Shown piece by piece: positions 8,627 through 16,572 of a DNA stretch of 38,627 nucleotides. Made by a program: the position numbers and the translations under genes. Position 1 is the stretch's first letter. Each line of letters opens with the position of its first letter. The notes beneath the pieces were generated by a model. The model did no database searches, was not told the DNA's origin, and worked only from the letters and a program-made list of their open reading frames with translations. Source of the DNA: Myxococcales bacterium (lineage in GTDB: Bacteria > Myxococcota_A > Polyangia > Palsa-1104 > JAEUJZ01); NCBI GenBank assembly GCA_016794505.1, contig JAEUJZ010000186.1, forward strand, positions 1-38,627. The letters are read 5' to 3'.

Positions 8627-10048
8627 CTAGACCCTCCCCCCGCTCTGCTGCGTATAGCCCATCTCGCGCAGACCCAAGCGACTGCGCGACCAGTCTTCGT
8701 CGACGCGCACGAACAGCTCCAAGTGAACGGTGCAGTCGAGCAGGGGCTCGATCTCGCGTCGCGCGGCGGTGCCGATCTCGCGAATGCGGCTGCCGCCTTC
8801 GCCGATCACGATGCGCTTTTGATTGGGCTTTTCGACGTGGATGGTGGCCGATAGCACGACGACCCCGCGCTCGCCGGCTTTCTTGCCGCGGTCGCTCAGG
8901 CGCTCTTCCCAGCGGTCGATGGTGATGGCCGTGGCATAGGGCAGCTCTTTCTGCGTCTGCAGATAGAGCTGCTCGCGGATGCGCTCGGCACATAGCAGGC
9001 GCTCGGGTGCATCGGTCAGCACATCGTCGGGGAACAGCGCATCGGAAGCCGGCAGCACGCGGCACAGCTCAAGCAACAGGCGATCGACGCCTGCGCCCTT
9101 CATCGCCGAGATCGGCACGATGGCCGACACGCCGGGCAGCGCGCTCCACGCCTCGATGAGGGGTAGAAGCAGCGTCTTGTCCTTGCAGCGATCGACCTTG
9201 TTGATGGCCAGGACCAGCGGCTTCTTGAGCGCAGCAAGCTGCTCGACGATGAAGCGATCCGTCGAATCGATCACCGGCACCGCCGAAGCAGCCAGCCGGT
9301 CGGCATCCTCTGCGTCCTTACCCGCCGCGCCTCTGCGATCGCTGTGCGCTGCTTTGTGCGCCTCGGCAAACTTGCTGGCATCAATGACCAAGAGCAGGGC
9401 GTCGACGTCGCTCGCCGCCGCGCGGGCCTCTTCGATCATGTAGCGGTTGAGCAGCGTCTGGCGATGCACGCTGGGACGGTGCAGGCCGGGCGTATCGACC
9501 AAGGCGAGCTGCGCGCCGGGCAGGTGCTTGACGCCCAGCAAGCGCACGCGCGTCGTCTGGGGCTTGTCGCTGACGATGGCCAGCTTTTCGCCCAAGACGA
9601 AGTTCAAAAGCGTCGACTTGCCGACGTTGGGCTGGCCCATGATGGCGATAAAGCCCGCGCGAAAGCCAGGACCTAGCTCGGCCTGGGCATCGGCGGGCAG
9701 CGATACCGCGGGGCGCGGGCTGGCTGGCCTTGCCGCTGGGCTCGGTTGGCGACGGGGTGGCTGGGCCGCGGCGCGGGGCGTGCCCGACGTGCCGGGCCGA
9801 GCGCGTGGGCGACGCTCAGGCCCGCCGTGCGCTCGTGCCGTTCCGGGCTTGCCGGGTTTGCCGGGCTTGCCGGGTTTGCCGGGTTTGCCGGGTTTGCCGG
9901 GCGTGTCCGGCTTGCCACTTGGGCGGCTCTTGGACTTCTTGCCAGGGCCAGGGGGCATGGGCGGCGCAGGGGACTGCGCACGACGTGACGAAGAGGATCT
10001 GGACTGTGACTTCGACGGGGATGACGGCGGGGATTTGCGCGGACTCAT
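8627..10048 (-). CDS. era: GTPase Era with long basic N-terminal extension
   Basis: Era binds 16S rRNA and acts in 30S maturation. The conserved core starts near residue 128: P-loop 138-145 (GQPNVGKS), the QTTR switch region, DTPG, NKVD, then a KH RNA-binding domain with GEGGSRIREIG. The product is 473 residues, against about 300 for typical Era. The extra length is mainly a disordered 128-residue N-terminal extension rich in Ser, Pro, Arg and Lys, with a run of GKP triplets at 51-69. A smaller Ala/Asp-rich insertion sits in the GTPase domain at about 235-262. The start at 10048 is the first in-frame ATG with an acceptable upstream GGTGAG; an internal start nearer the core cannot be excluded. 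It precedes der. Confidence 0.93.
   Translation of the reverse strand: MSPRKSPPSSPSKSQSRSSSSRRAQSPAPPMPPGPGKKSKSRPSGKPDTPGKPGKPGKPGKPGKPGKPGTARAHGGPERRPRARPGTSGTPRAAAQPPRRQPSPAARPASPRPAVSLPADAQAELGPGFRAGFIAIMGQPNVGKSTLLNFVLGEKLAIVSDKPQTTRVRLLGVKHLPGAQLALVDTPGLHRPSVHRQTLLNRYMIEEARAAASDVDALLLVIDASKFAEAHKAAHSDRRGAAGKDAEDADRLAASAVPVIDSTDRFIVEQLAALKKPLVLAINKVDRCKDKTLLLPLIEAWSALPGVSAIVPISAMKGAGVDRLLLELCRVLPASDALFPDDVLTDAPERLLCAERIREQLYLQTQKELPYATAITIDRWEERLSDRGKKAGERGVVVLSATIHVEKPNQKRIVIGEGGSRIREIGTAARREIEPLLDCTVHLELFVRVDEDWSRSRLGLREMGYTQQSGGRV
9842..9898 (-). repeat. 9-bp tandem repeat encoding Gly-Lys-Pro in era
   Basis: About six copies of a 9-bp unit (plus strand GCCGGGTTT/CTT) encode consecutive Gly-Lys-Pro triplets at residues 51-69 of Era. 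The unit is an in-frame minisatellite and should be prone to copy-number change without frameshift. Confidence 0.85.
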
Positions 10049-10178
10049 GACTCACCAGCCGCTCGCCGTGCCCAAGCCAACGGGGCTTCCGGCCGACGAA
10101 CGGAGCGGCACTATGCCGAGTCAGCGCCGCTTGGGCAAGGCCTCACACACCCGCCCGCGCGATATCGCTGGCCACGCC

Positions 10179-10586
10179 CTAGGGTGTCGGTGGCAGCGGC
10201 GCGAACAGGTCGACGATGTTGCCGTCGGGGTCGATGACTTGGGCATAGCGCTGGCCCCAAAAGGCATCCCAGGGCGCCAGCTTGCTTTCAAAGCCGGCCG
10301 CGACGATCTGGGCGTATGTCGCGTCGACGCCCTTGGGCTCGCCGCAGTGAAAAGCCAGGCCCATGCGGTGCCCGCGCGGCGTCTCATAGTTGGGGACCAG
10401 CTTGCGCACGAGCTCCAGCGCATCGAGCATGACGCGCACGCCGGACGGTGTCTTGGCTTCCAGGTGGTCTTCGCCGGCTGGGTCGACGGGAAAGTCGAGG
10501 CCCAGCAGGCGATAGAAGCGAACCGATTCGAGAAGGTCGCGCGAGACGATGCCGATGGCATCCAGATACGGGGTCGGAGTCGACAT
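10179..10586 (-). CDS. VOC superfamily (glyoxalase/dioxygenase-like) protein
   Basis: The start is taken at the ATG at 10586 (135 residues); an upstream in-frame ATG at 10637 adds an unconvincing Trp-rich peptide. The fold signature is two βαβββ modules. The first opens with DAIGIVSRDLLESVRFYRLLGLDF, the usual strand-then-helix ending in FY..LG. The second ends with YAQVIDPDGNIVDLFAP, where the DPDGN turn precedes the strand that normally carries a metal ligand. Here that position is Asp rather than the more common Glu. VOC proteins include glyoxalases, dioxygenases and bleomycin-type resistance proteins; the substrate cannot be read from the sequence. Confidence 0.88.
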   Translation of the reverse strand: MSTPTPYLDAIGIVSRDLLESVRFYRLLGLDFPVDPAGEDHLEAKTPSGVRVMLDALELVRKLVPNYETPRGHRMGLAFHCGEPKGVDATYAQIVAAGFESKLAPWDAFWGQRYAQVIDPDGNIVDLFAPLPPTP

Positions 10587-11071
10587 ACGCGGTCCATACC
10601 ACAGCCGCCCGCGCCAAAAGAAGCCACCCGAAGCCACCGGAGTGGGACCCTATCGAACCGGCTGTTTGGACGCGTTCCGACAGGGCCCGCCCCTGCAGGG
10701 AGGGCTGTCCTGAGCCGATTTCTAAGGAACGACCACTGTTGTAATAAGGGTTTAGACGTTCCCAGCCACTGGCGGCGAGCTCCAGGAGGCCGTTTTCAGC
10801 CGATTTCTAAGGAACGGCCACTGTCGTAATAAGGGTTTGGACGTTCCCCGCCACTGGCGGCGAGCTCCAGGAGACCGTTTTCAGCCGACTTCTAAGGAAC
10901 GGCCACTGTCAGAAGAAGGGGATGCATCCTCCGCGAGCTGCGGTCGAGTTCGCGGCGGCCGTTTGTCCATGCCCCCGAACACTCGCTGAGTTCCGGTATA
11001 TGTATTTCTATCGGCAGTCGAAGTAGAGCTTACTTAGTCGAAGGATGCGGGCAGGCGTCGCGGCAGACTTT
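10587..11071. other. Gene-free interval with tandem repeats
   Basis: I see no convincing gene in this interval. It holds the 85-bp tandem repeat described separately, preceded from about 10662 by a degraded copy (TTTGGACGCGTTCC and following). After about 10920 comes unremarkable sequence leading to the stop of the lipoprotein gene at 11072. Confidence 0.6.
10714..10911. repeat. 85-bp tandem direct repeat, about 2.3 clear copies
   Basis: Copy 1 is 10714-10798, copy 2 is 10799-10883, and a partial copy 3 starts at 10884 and breaks off after CCACTGTC. Copies 1 and 2 are both exactly 85 bp and differ at only a handful of positions. Each full copy contains GGAACG and CGTTCC as an inverted pair separated by 25 bases (10726-10731 and 10757-10762 in copy 1), with a conserved GTAATAAGGGTTT in the loop. 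A second small element, CTGG...CCAG around GAGCTC, lies further on. The units are non-coding and are not CRISPR: there are no unique spacers. Confidence 0.9.
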
Positions 11072-11719
11072 TTACTGCACGGAAGGAGGAGTGGGCAGAG
11101 GCGTTGTCTCCGCGGGAAGGCTGGGCACGGCCTCGGGCGTCTGCGGGCCGGCCGGCGGGGGATAGCTCAAGTCCTGGCAGGTGGCGCCCAAGCTGCCGAC
11201 CGAGTCGTTGTAGAAGTTCACGGCATCGAGGGCATTGCCATTGGCATGGTTCTTCAGCCGCCAGCTCACAATCGACAAGGTCAGGCCGACGGTGCTGAGG
11301 GCAAAGCCCGATCCCAGCCACAGGCCGATGCGATCCTGATCGACCAGACCGACGAGACCAATCAGCCCGCTCGCCCCGAAGAGCCCGCCCAAGACCGCCG
11401 TAGTCACGGCGCCCAGACCGTTTGAGCGCGCCCGCCGCGCATGCTCTTGCGCCTGGGGCACGCAGCGAACGTATTCGGTCAAGCGGGGATAGGTCAGCCC
11501 CGAGCTGAGCTTGTTCTGGCCGGCATAGACCTGGAAGCCGCCTTCGTAGCGCAGGGTAAGCTCGCCGCGGGCCACGACCTGTGGCGCGTACTGCGTGCTG
11601 GCGCAGCCGATGAGACTGGCCGCCGACAACGAGATGCACAGCACGGCTGCCAGGCTCCGCGAGGGACGCGGGGCTGCCACGCGATTGACTTGGGATGCAG
11701 GGCGTTGTGGGGTCTTCAT
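11072..11719 (-). CDS. Lipoprotein with two hydrophobic segments and a VNFYND motif
   Basis: The start is the ATG at 11719, which overlaps the stop of the upstream gene as ATGA; an open frame continues upstream only as a shadow. The product has 215 residues. An N-terminal signal has the lipobox SLIGC (Cys at about 35), so it is probably lipidated. Residues about 45-85 may form β strands. Two hydrophobic segments follow (AVTTAVLGGLFGASGLIGLVGLV and IGLWLGSGFALSTVGLTLSIVSW). After them comes ALDAVNFYNDSVGS, then a Pro-rich tail. The A-x-D-x-VN-x-YND motif recurs in the upstream protein, so the two appear related in this part. Function is unknown; it is probably an envelope protein. Confidence 0.75.
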   Translation of the reverse strand: MKTPQRPASQVNRVAAPRPSRSLAAVLCISLSAASLIGCASTQYAPQVVARGELTLRYEGGFQVYAGQNKLSSGLTYPRLTEYVRCVPQAQEHARRARSNGLGAVTTAVLGGLFGASGLIGLVGLVDQDRIGLWLGSGFALSTVGLTLSIVSWRLKNHANGNALDAVNFYNDSVGSLGATCQDLSYPPPAGPQTPEAVPSLPAETTPLPTPPSVQ

Positions 11720-12480
11720 GGCGTACCTCCCCCAGCCGGTGGAGCGGCATACGGCGGCGGCGCGACCGGCGAAACAGACGGCGCCACGGCATACAGGCTG
11801 CAAGCCGTGCCGGGGCTGCGCAGAAGGTCGTTGTAGGCATTCACCAGATCGATGGCCTGTGCGCTGCGGCTGCTCGATTCGGGGCGGGCGGCGGCCAGCC
11901 CAATATCGATGGCTGGAAGGACCATGACCGCCAGAGCGACGAGCGCCAATGCGGCTGCATCCATGCGACTGCCGCCGCCCCCCCCACCGCCTCCGCCCAG
12001 ACGCACCGCGCCACCGGGGCTGCGCACGCCACCGATGCTGCCGATACTGCCCACGCTGCGGCTGCGCAAGAGCGCTTCGGCAAGGGTGAGCGAGGGTGAA
12101 AACAGCGGCGGGCGCAGAAACGGTGGCGCCAGGCCAGGATGGGTCACGATGATCGGCGGGCCGTAATAGCGCGGCACCCAATAGCCACCTCCGATCCATA
12201 GCGAGCCGCTCGGTGGCGAACCTCCCTCGGGCAGCTCGACATGGCCCGCGGTGGTCATCATGTCGGTCTGCCCCGTGATCTGGCGCAGCGTGGCGGCGCA
12301 GGCGGGCGGCGGCGAGAGCCCGGCCACCTCGACAATGGGGTCATTCGAGGGCCCCCAGACCACGCGTGCTCGGCCATCGGCGGGCGCCTGATATTGCGAG
12401 GTATAGCCACAGGCGCTGCCCCATAGAATCGCCGAAGCAGCCAGCCAACCCGTCACCTGTTGCACGAGTCGTCTCTCCAT
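11716..12480 (-). CDS. Lipoprotein with Gly-rich region and a VNAYND motif
   Basis: The product has 254 residues. The N-terminal signal ends in a lipobox (WGSAC, Cys at about 24). Then come a soluble part, a GSLWIGGGYWVPRYYGPP segment, a Pro/Leu stretch, a Gly run of nine residues (GGGGGGGGG), a hydrophobic segment ALALVALAVMVLPAIDIGLAA, the motif AIDLVNAYNDLLRSPG, and a Pro/Ala tail. The final hydrophobic segment plus VNAYND plus Pro tail parallels the downstream protein, with which it overlaps by four bases, so translation is probably coupled. No family is recognised. The YWVPRYYGPP part resembles the YXWXPGXW-type repeats of surface lipoproteins only loosely. Confidence 0.75.
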   Translation of the reverse strand: MERRLVQQVTGWLAASAILWGSACGYTSQYQAPADGRARVVWGPSNDPIVEVAGLSPPPACAATLRQITGQTDMMTTAGHVELPEGGSPPSGSLWIGGGYWVPRYYGPPIIVTHPGLAPPFLRPPLFSPSLTLAEALLRSRSVGSIGSIGGVRSPGGAVRLGGGGGGGGGSRMDAAALALVALAVMVLPAIDIGLAAARPESSSRSAQAIDLVNAYNDLLRSPGTACSLYAVAPSVSPVAPPPYAAPPAGGGTP

Positions 12481-12670
12481 GAATCACACGCTACCGCTCT
12501 CGGCTCTTGCCCGTCAATGAGACGGAGCCCGAACGGATCAGCGCAGGGCGTGCGCCGCAGTGATTGCGCGTTTTGGCGCGCTGCGCCGGCTCAGAAAAGT
12601 CGGGAATCACGGCGTCGCTCCGCGGTTCTAGAGGTTCTAAACCGCTGCAAAGTTCGATATTCTCCGAGCG

Positions 12671-12676
12671 AAGGAG
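12671..12676 (+). promoter_or_regulatory. Shine-Dalgarno deciding the TTG start of lgt
   Basis: AAGGAG lies six bases before TTG at 12683. The next in-frame ATG falls after the family's first conserved residues, so the site supports the TTG start. Confidence 0.75.
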
Positions 12677-12682
12677 CCGCCG

Positions 12683-13654
12683 TTGATCCCCTATCTTCAG
12701 ATCCCCTCGATCCCTATCTTCGACCGGCCGATGATCCACCCCTTTGGCATTCTGGTCGCAACCGGAATTCTGGTGGGGGCCTCGCTGACCGTGCGCCGCG
12801 GTCGTCAGCTCGGGCTCTTGGAAGAGAACGTCAAGAACATGATCTTCTGGACGGTCTTTACGGGCTTTGTCGTCTCGCACTTCGTCGATGTGCTGGTGTA
12901 CCAAAACGACCTGACCTGGACGCAGAAGCTGCAGGCCCTGGCGGATCCGCGATCGGGCCTTTCGTCGATGGGAGGCTTTGCCGGCGCCGTGCTGGGCCTT
13001 TATGTGTGGTGCCGTCGCAACAACGAACCCGTGCTGCCGTATGCCGACTCGCTGGCATACGGCCTGGCCACCGGCTGGATGTTCGGCCGCCTGGGCTGCT
13101 TCGTCGCGCACGACCACCCCGGCAGCGAGACCACATTCTTCCTAGGCGTCGACTATCCCTGCCCTGTTCCGCACTGCTTAAACGTCGGGGACGGCTTGTA
13201 TTACGTTGGCGAGCGCTTCCGACGTCATGACCTGGGGCTTTACGAAGCGATCAGCGCGGCGAGCTTGGCGGGGTTTTATTTCATCTCCGAGCGCTTCAAG
13301 CCACGCGTCGGGTACTTCGTGGCAGCGATCGCGACGTTCTATGGCCCGGTGCGCTTCCTCCTCGACTACCTGCGCATCGACAAGATTCGCGGAGCGGACC
13401 CGCGCTATCTGGGACTGACGCCGGCCCAATATGCCGCCATTGCGGTCATCGCCATCGGCATCGCGCTCATCGTCCGCGTCTCGAAGATCCCGGCCGGCGC
13501 CATCCGCGCCGATGGTACGCAGCCGGGCAGCCTGCCGACCCCAGCAACGCCCTCGCCCCCCGCTGCCGAGGCCCCCGCCGCCGAGACCCCCGCCGCCACC
13601 CCCGCCGCAGACAAGCCCGCCACCGAAGCCAGCGAGAGCAAAAAGCCCAGCTAG
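12683..13654 (+). CDS. lgt: Prolipoprotein diacylglyceryl transferase Lgt
   Basis: Lgt transfers diacylglyceryl from phosphatidylglycerol to the lipobox Cys of prolipoproteins in the inner membrane, the first step of lipoprotein maturation. The product has 323 residues with several membrane helices. Family landmarks are present: the early Pro-x-x-HPFGILVATG segment, SSMGGFAGAVLG (the H/SxxGG loop), and the signature GRLGCFVAHDHPG near 135-147, which holds the conserved Arg, Asn/His and Gly residues. RFLLDYLR comes near the end of the fold. A disordered Ala/Pro/Glu-rich tail occupies about 275-323. The HDHPG in place of the usual xNxExxG shows it belongs to the divergent branch common in this group. 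The start is TTG with a good Shine-Dalgarno. Many lipoproteins nearby would be its substrates. Confidence 0.9.
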   Translation: MIPYLQIPSIPIFDRPMIHPFGILVATGILVGASLTVRRGRQLGLLEENVKNMIFWTVFTGFVVSHFVDVLVYQNDLTWTQKLQALADPRSGLSSMGGFAGAVLGLYVWCRRNNEPVLPYADSLAYGLATGWMFGRLGCFVAHDHPGSETTFFLGVDYPCPVPHCLNVGDGLYYVGERFRRHDLGLYEAISAASLAGFYFISERFKPRVGYFVAAIATFYGPVRFLLDYLRIDKIRGADPRYLGLTPAQYAAIAVIAIGIALIVRVSKIPAGAIRADGTQPGSLPTPATPSPPAAEAPAAETPAATPAADKPATEASESKKPS

Positions 13655-13669
13655 CCCCGTCTAGCGGGG
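13655..13669. terminator. Hairpin in the convergent lgt/LRR gap
   Basis: CCCCG-TCTAG-CGGGG begins immediately after the lgt stop and covers the stop of the minus-strand gene, so it could serve both directions. No U-tract follows on either side. Confidence 0.4.
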
Positions 13670-14650
13670 GCCGCGGAAGAGCTTGTAGCGCACCATCTCG
13701 GCCGTGCCATCGACGCTTTCGAGCAGCGTGCCGTACTGACCGATATCAAAGACCATGCGCCCGCGCAGACGCGCCGGCTGTCCTGGCGTCGCTTCGACGA
13801 AGCGGAAGTTCTTGCGGTCGGCTTCTTCCAAATACAGACGCACCCGCCCCTTTTCGACCGAGAGCTCGGCATCAACGGTGGGGTCGGCGCTCTCGGCCTT
13901 GACCACGCGCACCATTTTTGCGCCGCTGAGCGTGTCGTACACGCCACTTGCCGAAAACGCCGTGCTGGTCACGAGCGTTCCAGCGACGCTGTGCGGGCCT
14001 TTGCCGCTGACTTTGCCGTCGGCCTTCGGCAGAGCCGGTACCAGGCCACCTGGACTGGCCGCTGCCGGTGCTGCGGTCGGCGCTGCAGTCGGGGTTGCGC
14101 TGGCCAGCGGATTGCCATCAAGAGCCAGCGTCAGCTTCGCGGGAAGCCCGGCCCCCGGCGGCTCGGTGAGCTGATTGTTTCGCACGCTCAGCTTCTTGAG
14201 CGCCGGCAGACCTTTGAGCGAGGCCACGCTGGTCAGCTTGTTGCCGTCGAGATTCAGATCGGCAAGCTGCGGCAAATCCGACAGGCTCTCGACCGATACG
14301 AGCCCGCAGTCGGTCAGCCACAGCGCCTGAAGCGCGGTCAAGCGACGCACAGGGGACAGGTCGGTCAGCGTCATGTTGCTGAGCCGCAGCCCAATCACAT
14401 GCCCGCCTTCGATGGCAATGGCCCGTGCGTTGCGGTCGATACCGCGGATACCAATGGACCGCAGTCCCTCTGGCTGCACGCCGGTTCCCTTCAGCAAGTC
14501 CAAAAGTGCCTGACGCTCTGTTGCATCCATCGTCTTTAGCTCCCCCTCGATGCTTGAGGCTCCCCCGCGGTCCGCGTTGTTGCAGGCGGGCTGCCCGAGC
14601 ACAAACGGCACAGACAAGAGCGGTGCCCAATAACGCCACATCCGTTTCAT
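13661..14650 (-). CDS. Leucine-rich-repeat protein, probable lipoprotein
   Basis: The start is the ATG at 14650 (329 residues; MKRMW), which gives a proper signal sequence. An ATG 13 codons upstream would bury it. A Cys near 23 (GQPAC) is a plausible but non-canonical lipobox. About 85-175 holds four to five leucine-rich repeats of roughly 22 residues (L..L.L..N.L..V..L..LP.L), as in internalin-type LRRs. The repeats are followed by a Thr/Ala/Pro linker and a C-terminal β-rich region (about 215-329; LRGRMVFDIGQYGTLLESVDGTAEMVRYKLF). LRRs mediate protein contacts, so an extracytoplasmic binding role is likely. It is divergent from the kinase at 14839. Confidence 0.82.
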   Translation of the reverse strand: MKRMWRYWAPLLSVPFVLGQPACNNADRGGASSIEGELKTMDATERQALLDLLKGTGVQPEGLRSIGIRGIDRNARAIAIEGGHVIGLRLSNMTLTDLSPVRRLTALQALWLTDCGLVSVESLSDLPQLADLNLDGNKLTSVASLKGLPALKKLSVRNNQLTEPPGAGLPAKLTLALDGNPLASATPTAAPTAAPAAASPGGLVPALPKADGKVSGKGPHSVAGTLVTSTAFSASGVYDTLSGAKMVRVVKAESADPTVDAELSVEKGRVRLYLEEADRKNFRFVEATPGQPARLRGRMVFDIGQYGTLLESVDGTAEMVRYKLFRGPR

Positions 14651-14838
14651 CGACGCTCCCACGTGGTCTTGGAATCTAGCTGTTGGCATTGTACGGGGAT
14701 CCTGAGTCGGTCCCGGTAGTCAAATTCGCCCAGCGATCGCGGCCATCCTAGCGCTGCCCCCCATGCGACCGCAGCCCACGTTTTGCATCGTCAGAGAAAC
14801 GGCACAAAAAAGGTCATCGTTGCTGTACTTTTACTTTG

Positions 14839-16506
14839 ATGGGCGGTTTGGGGCCGCAGGTCCTTGGCGAGTACCTCCTGATCGAGCGCGTCGGTGAAGG
14901 AGGCATGGCCGAGGTGTATCGGGCCCAGTACACGGGCAAAGGCCTGTCGCTTGGCCCGCACAGCGAAGTGGTCGTCAAGCGCATCAAACCGTCGCTGTTC
15001 AAGTCGAGCGAGTTCCCCATCTTTCGCGAGATGTTTCTGAACGAGGCCAAGCTGGTGCGCGGTCTGCACCATCCCAACCTGACGCGAACCTTTGCCCTGG
15101 AAGAAGCCATCGACGCGACGCTGGGCGTCAAGGTGCCCTTTATCGTCAGCGAATACATCAAGGGGCAGCAGCTTTGGCAGCTCATGCGCATCGCGACATA
15201 TGGCTTTACCGGCAGACCGATGCCGCCGCGCATCGCATGCTTCGTCGCTCGCGAGATCTCACGCGGCTTGGGCCATGCCCACGCGCACAAGGATCCGAAG
15301 ACCGGCAAAGCGCAGCCGATCATCCATCGCGATGTGTCGCCGGAAAACGTGATGATCTCCGAGGACGGCGCGGTCAAGGTCATCGATTTTGGCGTCGCCA
15401 AGGCCATCGGCGGCTTCGGTCCGCAGACTCAGACCGGCATCATCAAGGGCAAGCTCGCGTACATGGCTCCCGAGCAAGTGGCGCAAAAAGTGGTGCCCGC
15501 CACGGACGTGTTTGGAGCCGCCATCGTGCTGTGGGAGATGCTGACCGGGCGCCGTCTGTTCGGCGGCGGCAATGAGTTCATGGTCGTAAACCGCGTGCTC
15601 AAAGCCGATATCCCGCGACCCAGTGCATCGACCCAGGGCATTCCCAAAGAGCTTGAAGATGTGCTGATGACGGCGCTGACGCGGGACTTGTCGATCCGCT
15701 ATGCATCGGGCATCGCCTTTGCCGACGCGCTGACCGGCATCATGAACCGTGTCCCGGCGCTGCGCGGCTGCACCAACCTGGACCTGAAGCGCTGGTCACA
15801 AGACACCCAGGCCGAAGGCAAAAAGATCGCGAGTGGCTGGGAAGACGATGCTGGAGGAAACGCAAGTCCACCCGCAGGAGCTGCGGCAGAGTCTGGGGTA
15901 TCCGGCCCGGCTGGCGCCGATGGACTGACCGAGCTATCCGGCGATGACGTCATCTTCGCCGGCATCGATGGCGAGGTCGATCCAGGGGTCAAAGCCGTGG
16001 TCACGCAGGGCCTCAAGGCGCTGACTCCCGACATGCTGGCCAAGGAACGAGCGCGCATGCTGGAACAGCAGGCCGGCCAAGCGACCAGCGATACGGCTCG
16101 ACCGGCCCTGCCGGGAATGGCCGGGCTCTCGCCTCTGCCGGGAATGCGCTCGGGGCCCAATCGCATCGATGCAAACACGGCACCGCCAGCGGCCACGCTG
16201 CAATCCTCCTCGCGAAAAGACCCTCAGGCCGATGCAGAGCTCGCGCAGGCATCGACTTCGGAATACCTGACTCCCGTCGGAAAGTCGCTGCCACCGCCGC
16301 CTGCGCAGAGCAACCTCGCATCGCGCTTGGCTGAGCGCAGTGCATCGTTTCTGGCCCGCGTTGCCGAGCACAGCGGCCAACAGCTACCGGCGGCCTTGCA
16401 AACCGTCCTCGCCGATCGTCAGCTCGTCACATGGCTTGCCACCGTCGCTGCGTTGCTCTTTTTGCTGCTGATCTTGCTGCTGATTACGCTGCTTAGCTGC
16501 CTCTAG
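14839..16506 (+). CDS. Tail-anchored Hanks-type Ser/Thr protein kinase
   Basis: The product has 555 residues from the ATG at 14839 (a TTG directly before it is an alternative). The kinase domain spans about 11-290: glycine loop GEGGMAEVY at 19-27, catalytic Lys at about 47 (VVVKRIK), HRDVSPEN at 163-170, DFG at 183-185 and APEQ near 210. These residues should support catalysis. About 310-530 is a low-complexity Ala/Pro/Gly/Ser linker. The last 22 residues form one hydrophobic helix with almost nothing after it, so the protein is probably tail-anchored with the kinase in the cytoplasm. No extracellular sensor is present, unlike PASTA kinases. It may be co-transcribed with the PhzF gene 66 bp downstream. 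Confidence 0.93.
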   Translation: MGGLGPQVLGEYLLIERVGEGGMAEVYRAQYTGKGLSLGPHSEVVVKRIKPSLFKSSEFPIFREMFLNEAKLVRGLHHPNLTRTFALEEAIDATLGVKVPFIVSEYIKGQQLWQLMRIATYGFTGRPMPPRIACFVAREISRGLGHAHAHKDPKTGKAQPIIHRDVSPENVMISEDGAVKVIDFGVAKAIGGFGPQTQTGIIKGKLAYMAPEQVAQKVVPATDVFGAAIVLWEMLTGRRLFGGGNEFMVVNRVLKADIPRPSASTQGIPKELEDVLMTALTRDLSIRYASGIAFADALTGIMNRVPALRGCTNLDLKRWSQDTQAEGKKIASGWEDDAGGNASPPAGAAAESGVSGPAGADGLTELSGDDVIFAGIDGEVDPGVKAVVTQGLKALTPDMLAKERARMLEQQAGQATSDTARPALPGMAGLSPLPGMRSGPNRIDANTAPPAATLQSSSRKDPQADAELAQASTSEYLTPVGKSLPPPPAQSNLASRLAERSASFLARVAEHSGQQLPAALQTVLADRQLVTWLATVAALLFLLLILLLITLLSCL

Positions 16507-16572
16507 CAAAGTGGCCGCACCTCACCGGGCTGACGCTTGACTTCCCCCGTCAGACACGCCAAGGTGTCGACT

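Noticed and set aside
8625..9065. N-terminal extension of Der in the open frame up to 9065
   Set aside because: It is Arg/His-rich, lies wholly inside era and precedes the correct ATG at 8624.
9447..10829. 460-residue plus-strand frame opposite era and the VOC gene
   Set aside because: It lies antisense to two well-supported genes and ends in the 85-bp repeats; its Gly/Leu-Pro repeats mirror the Gly-Lys-Pro codons.
10714..10911. CRISPR array
   Set aside because: Units are contiguous and full-length identical with no unique spacers, and no cas genes are present.
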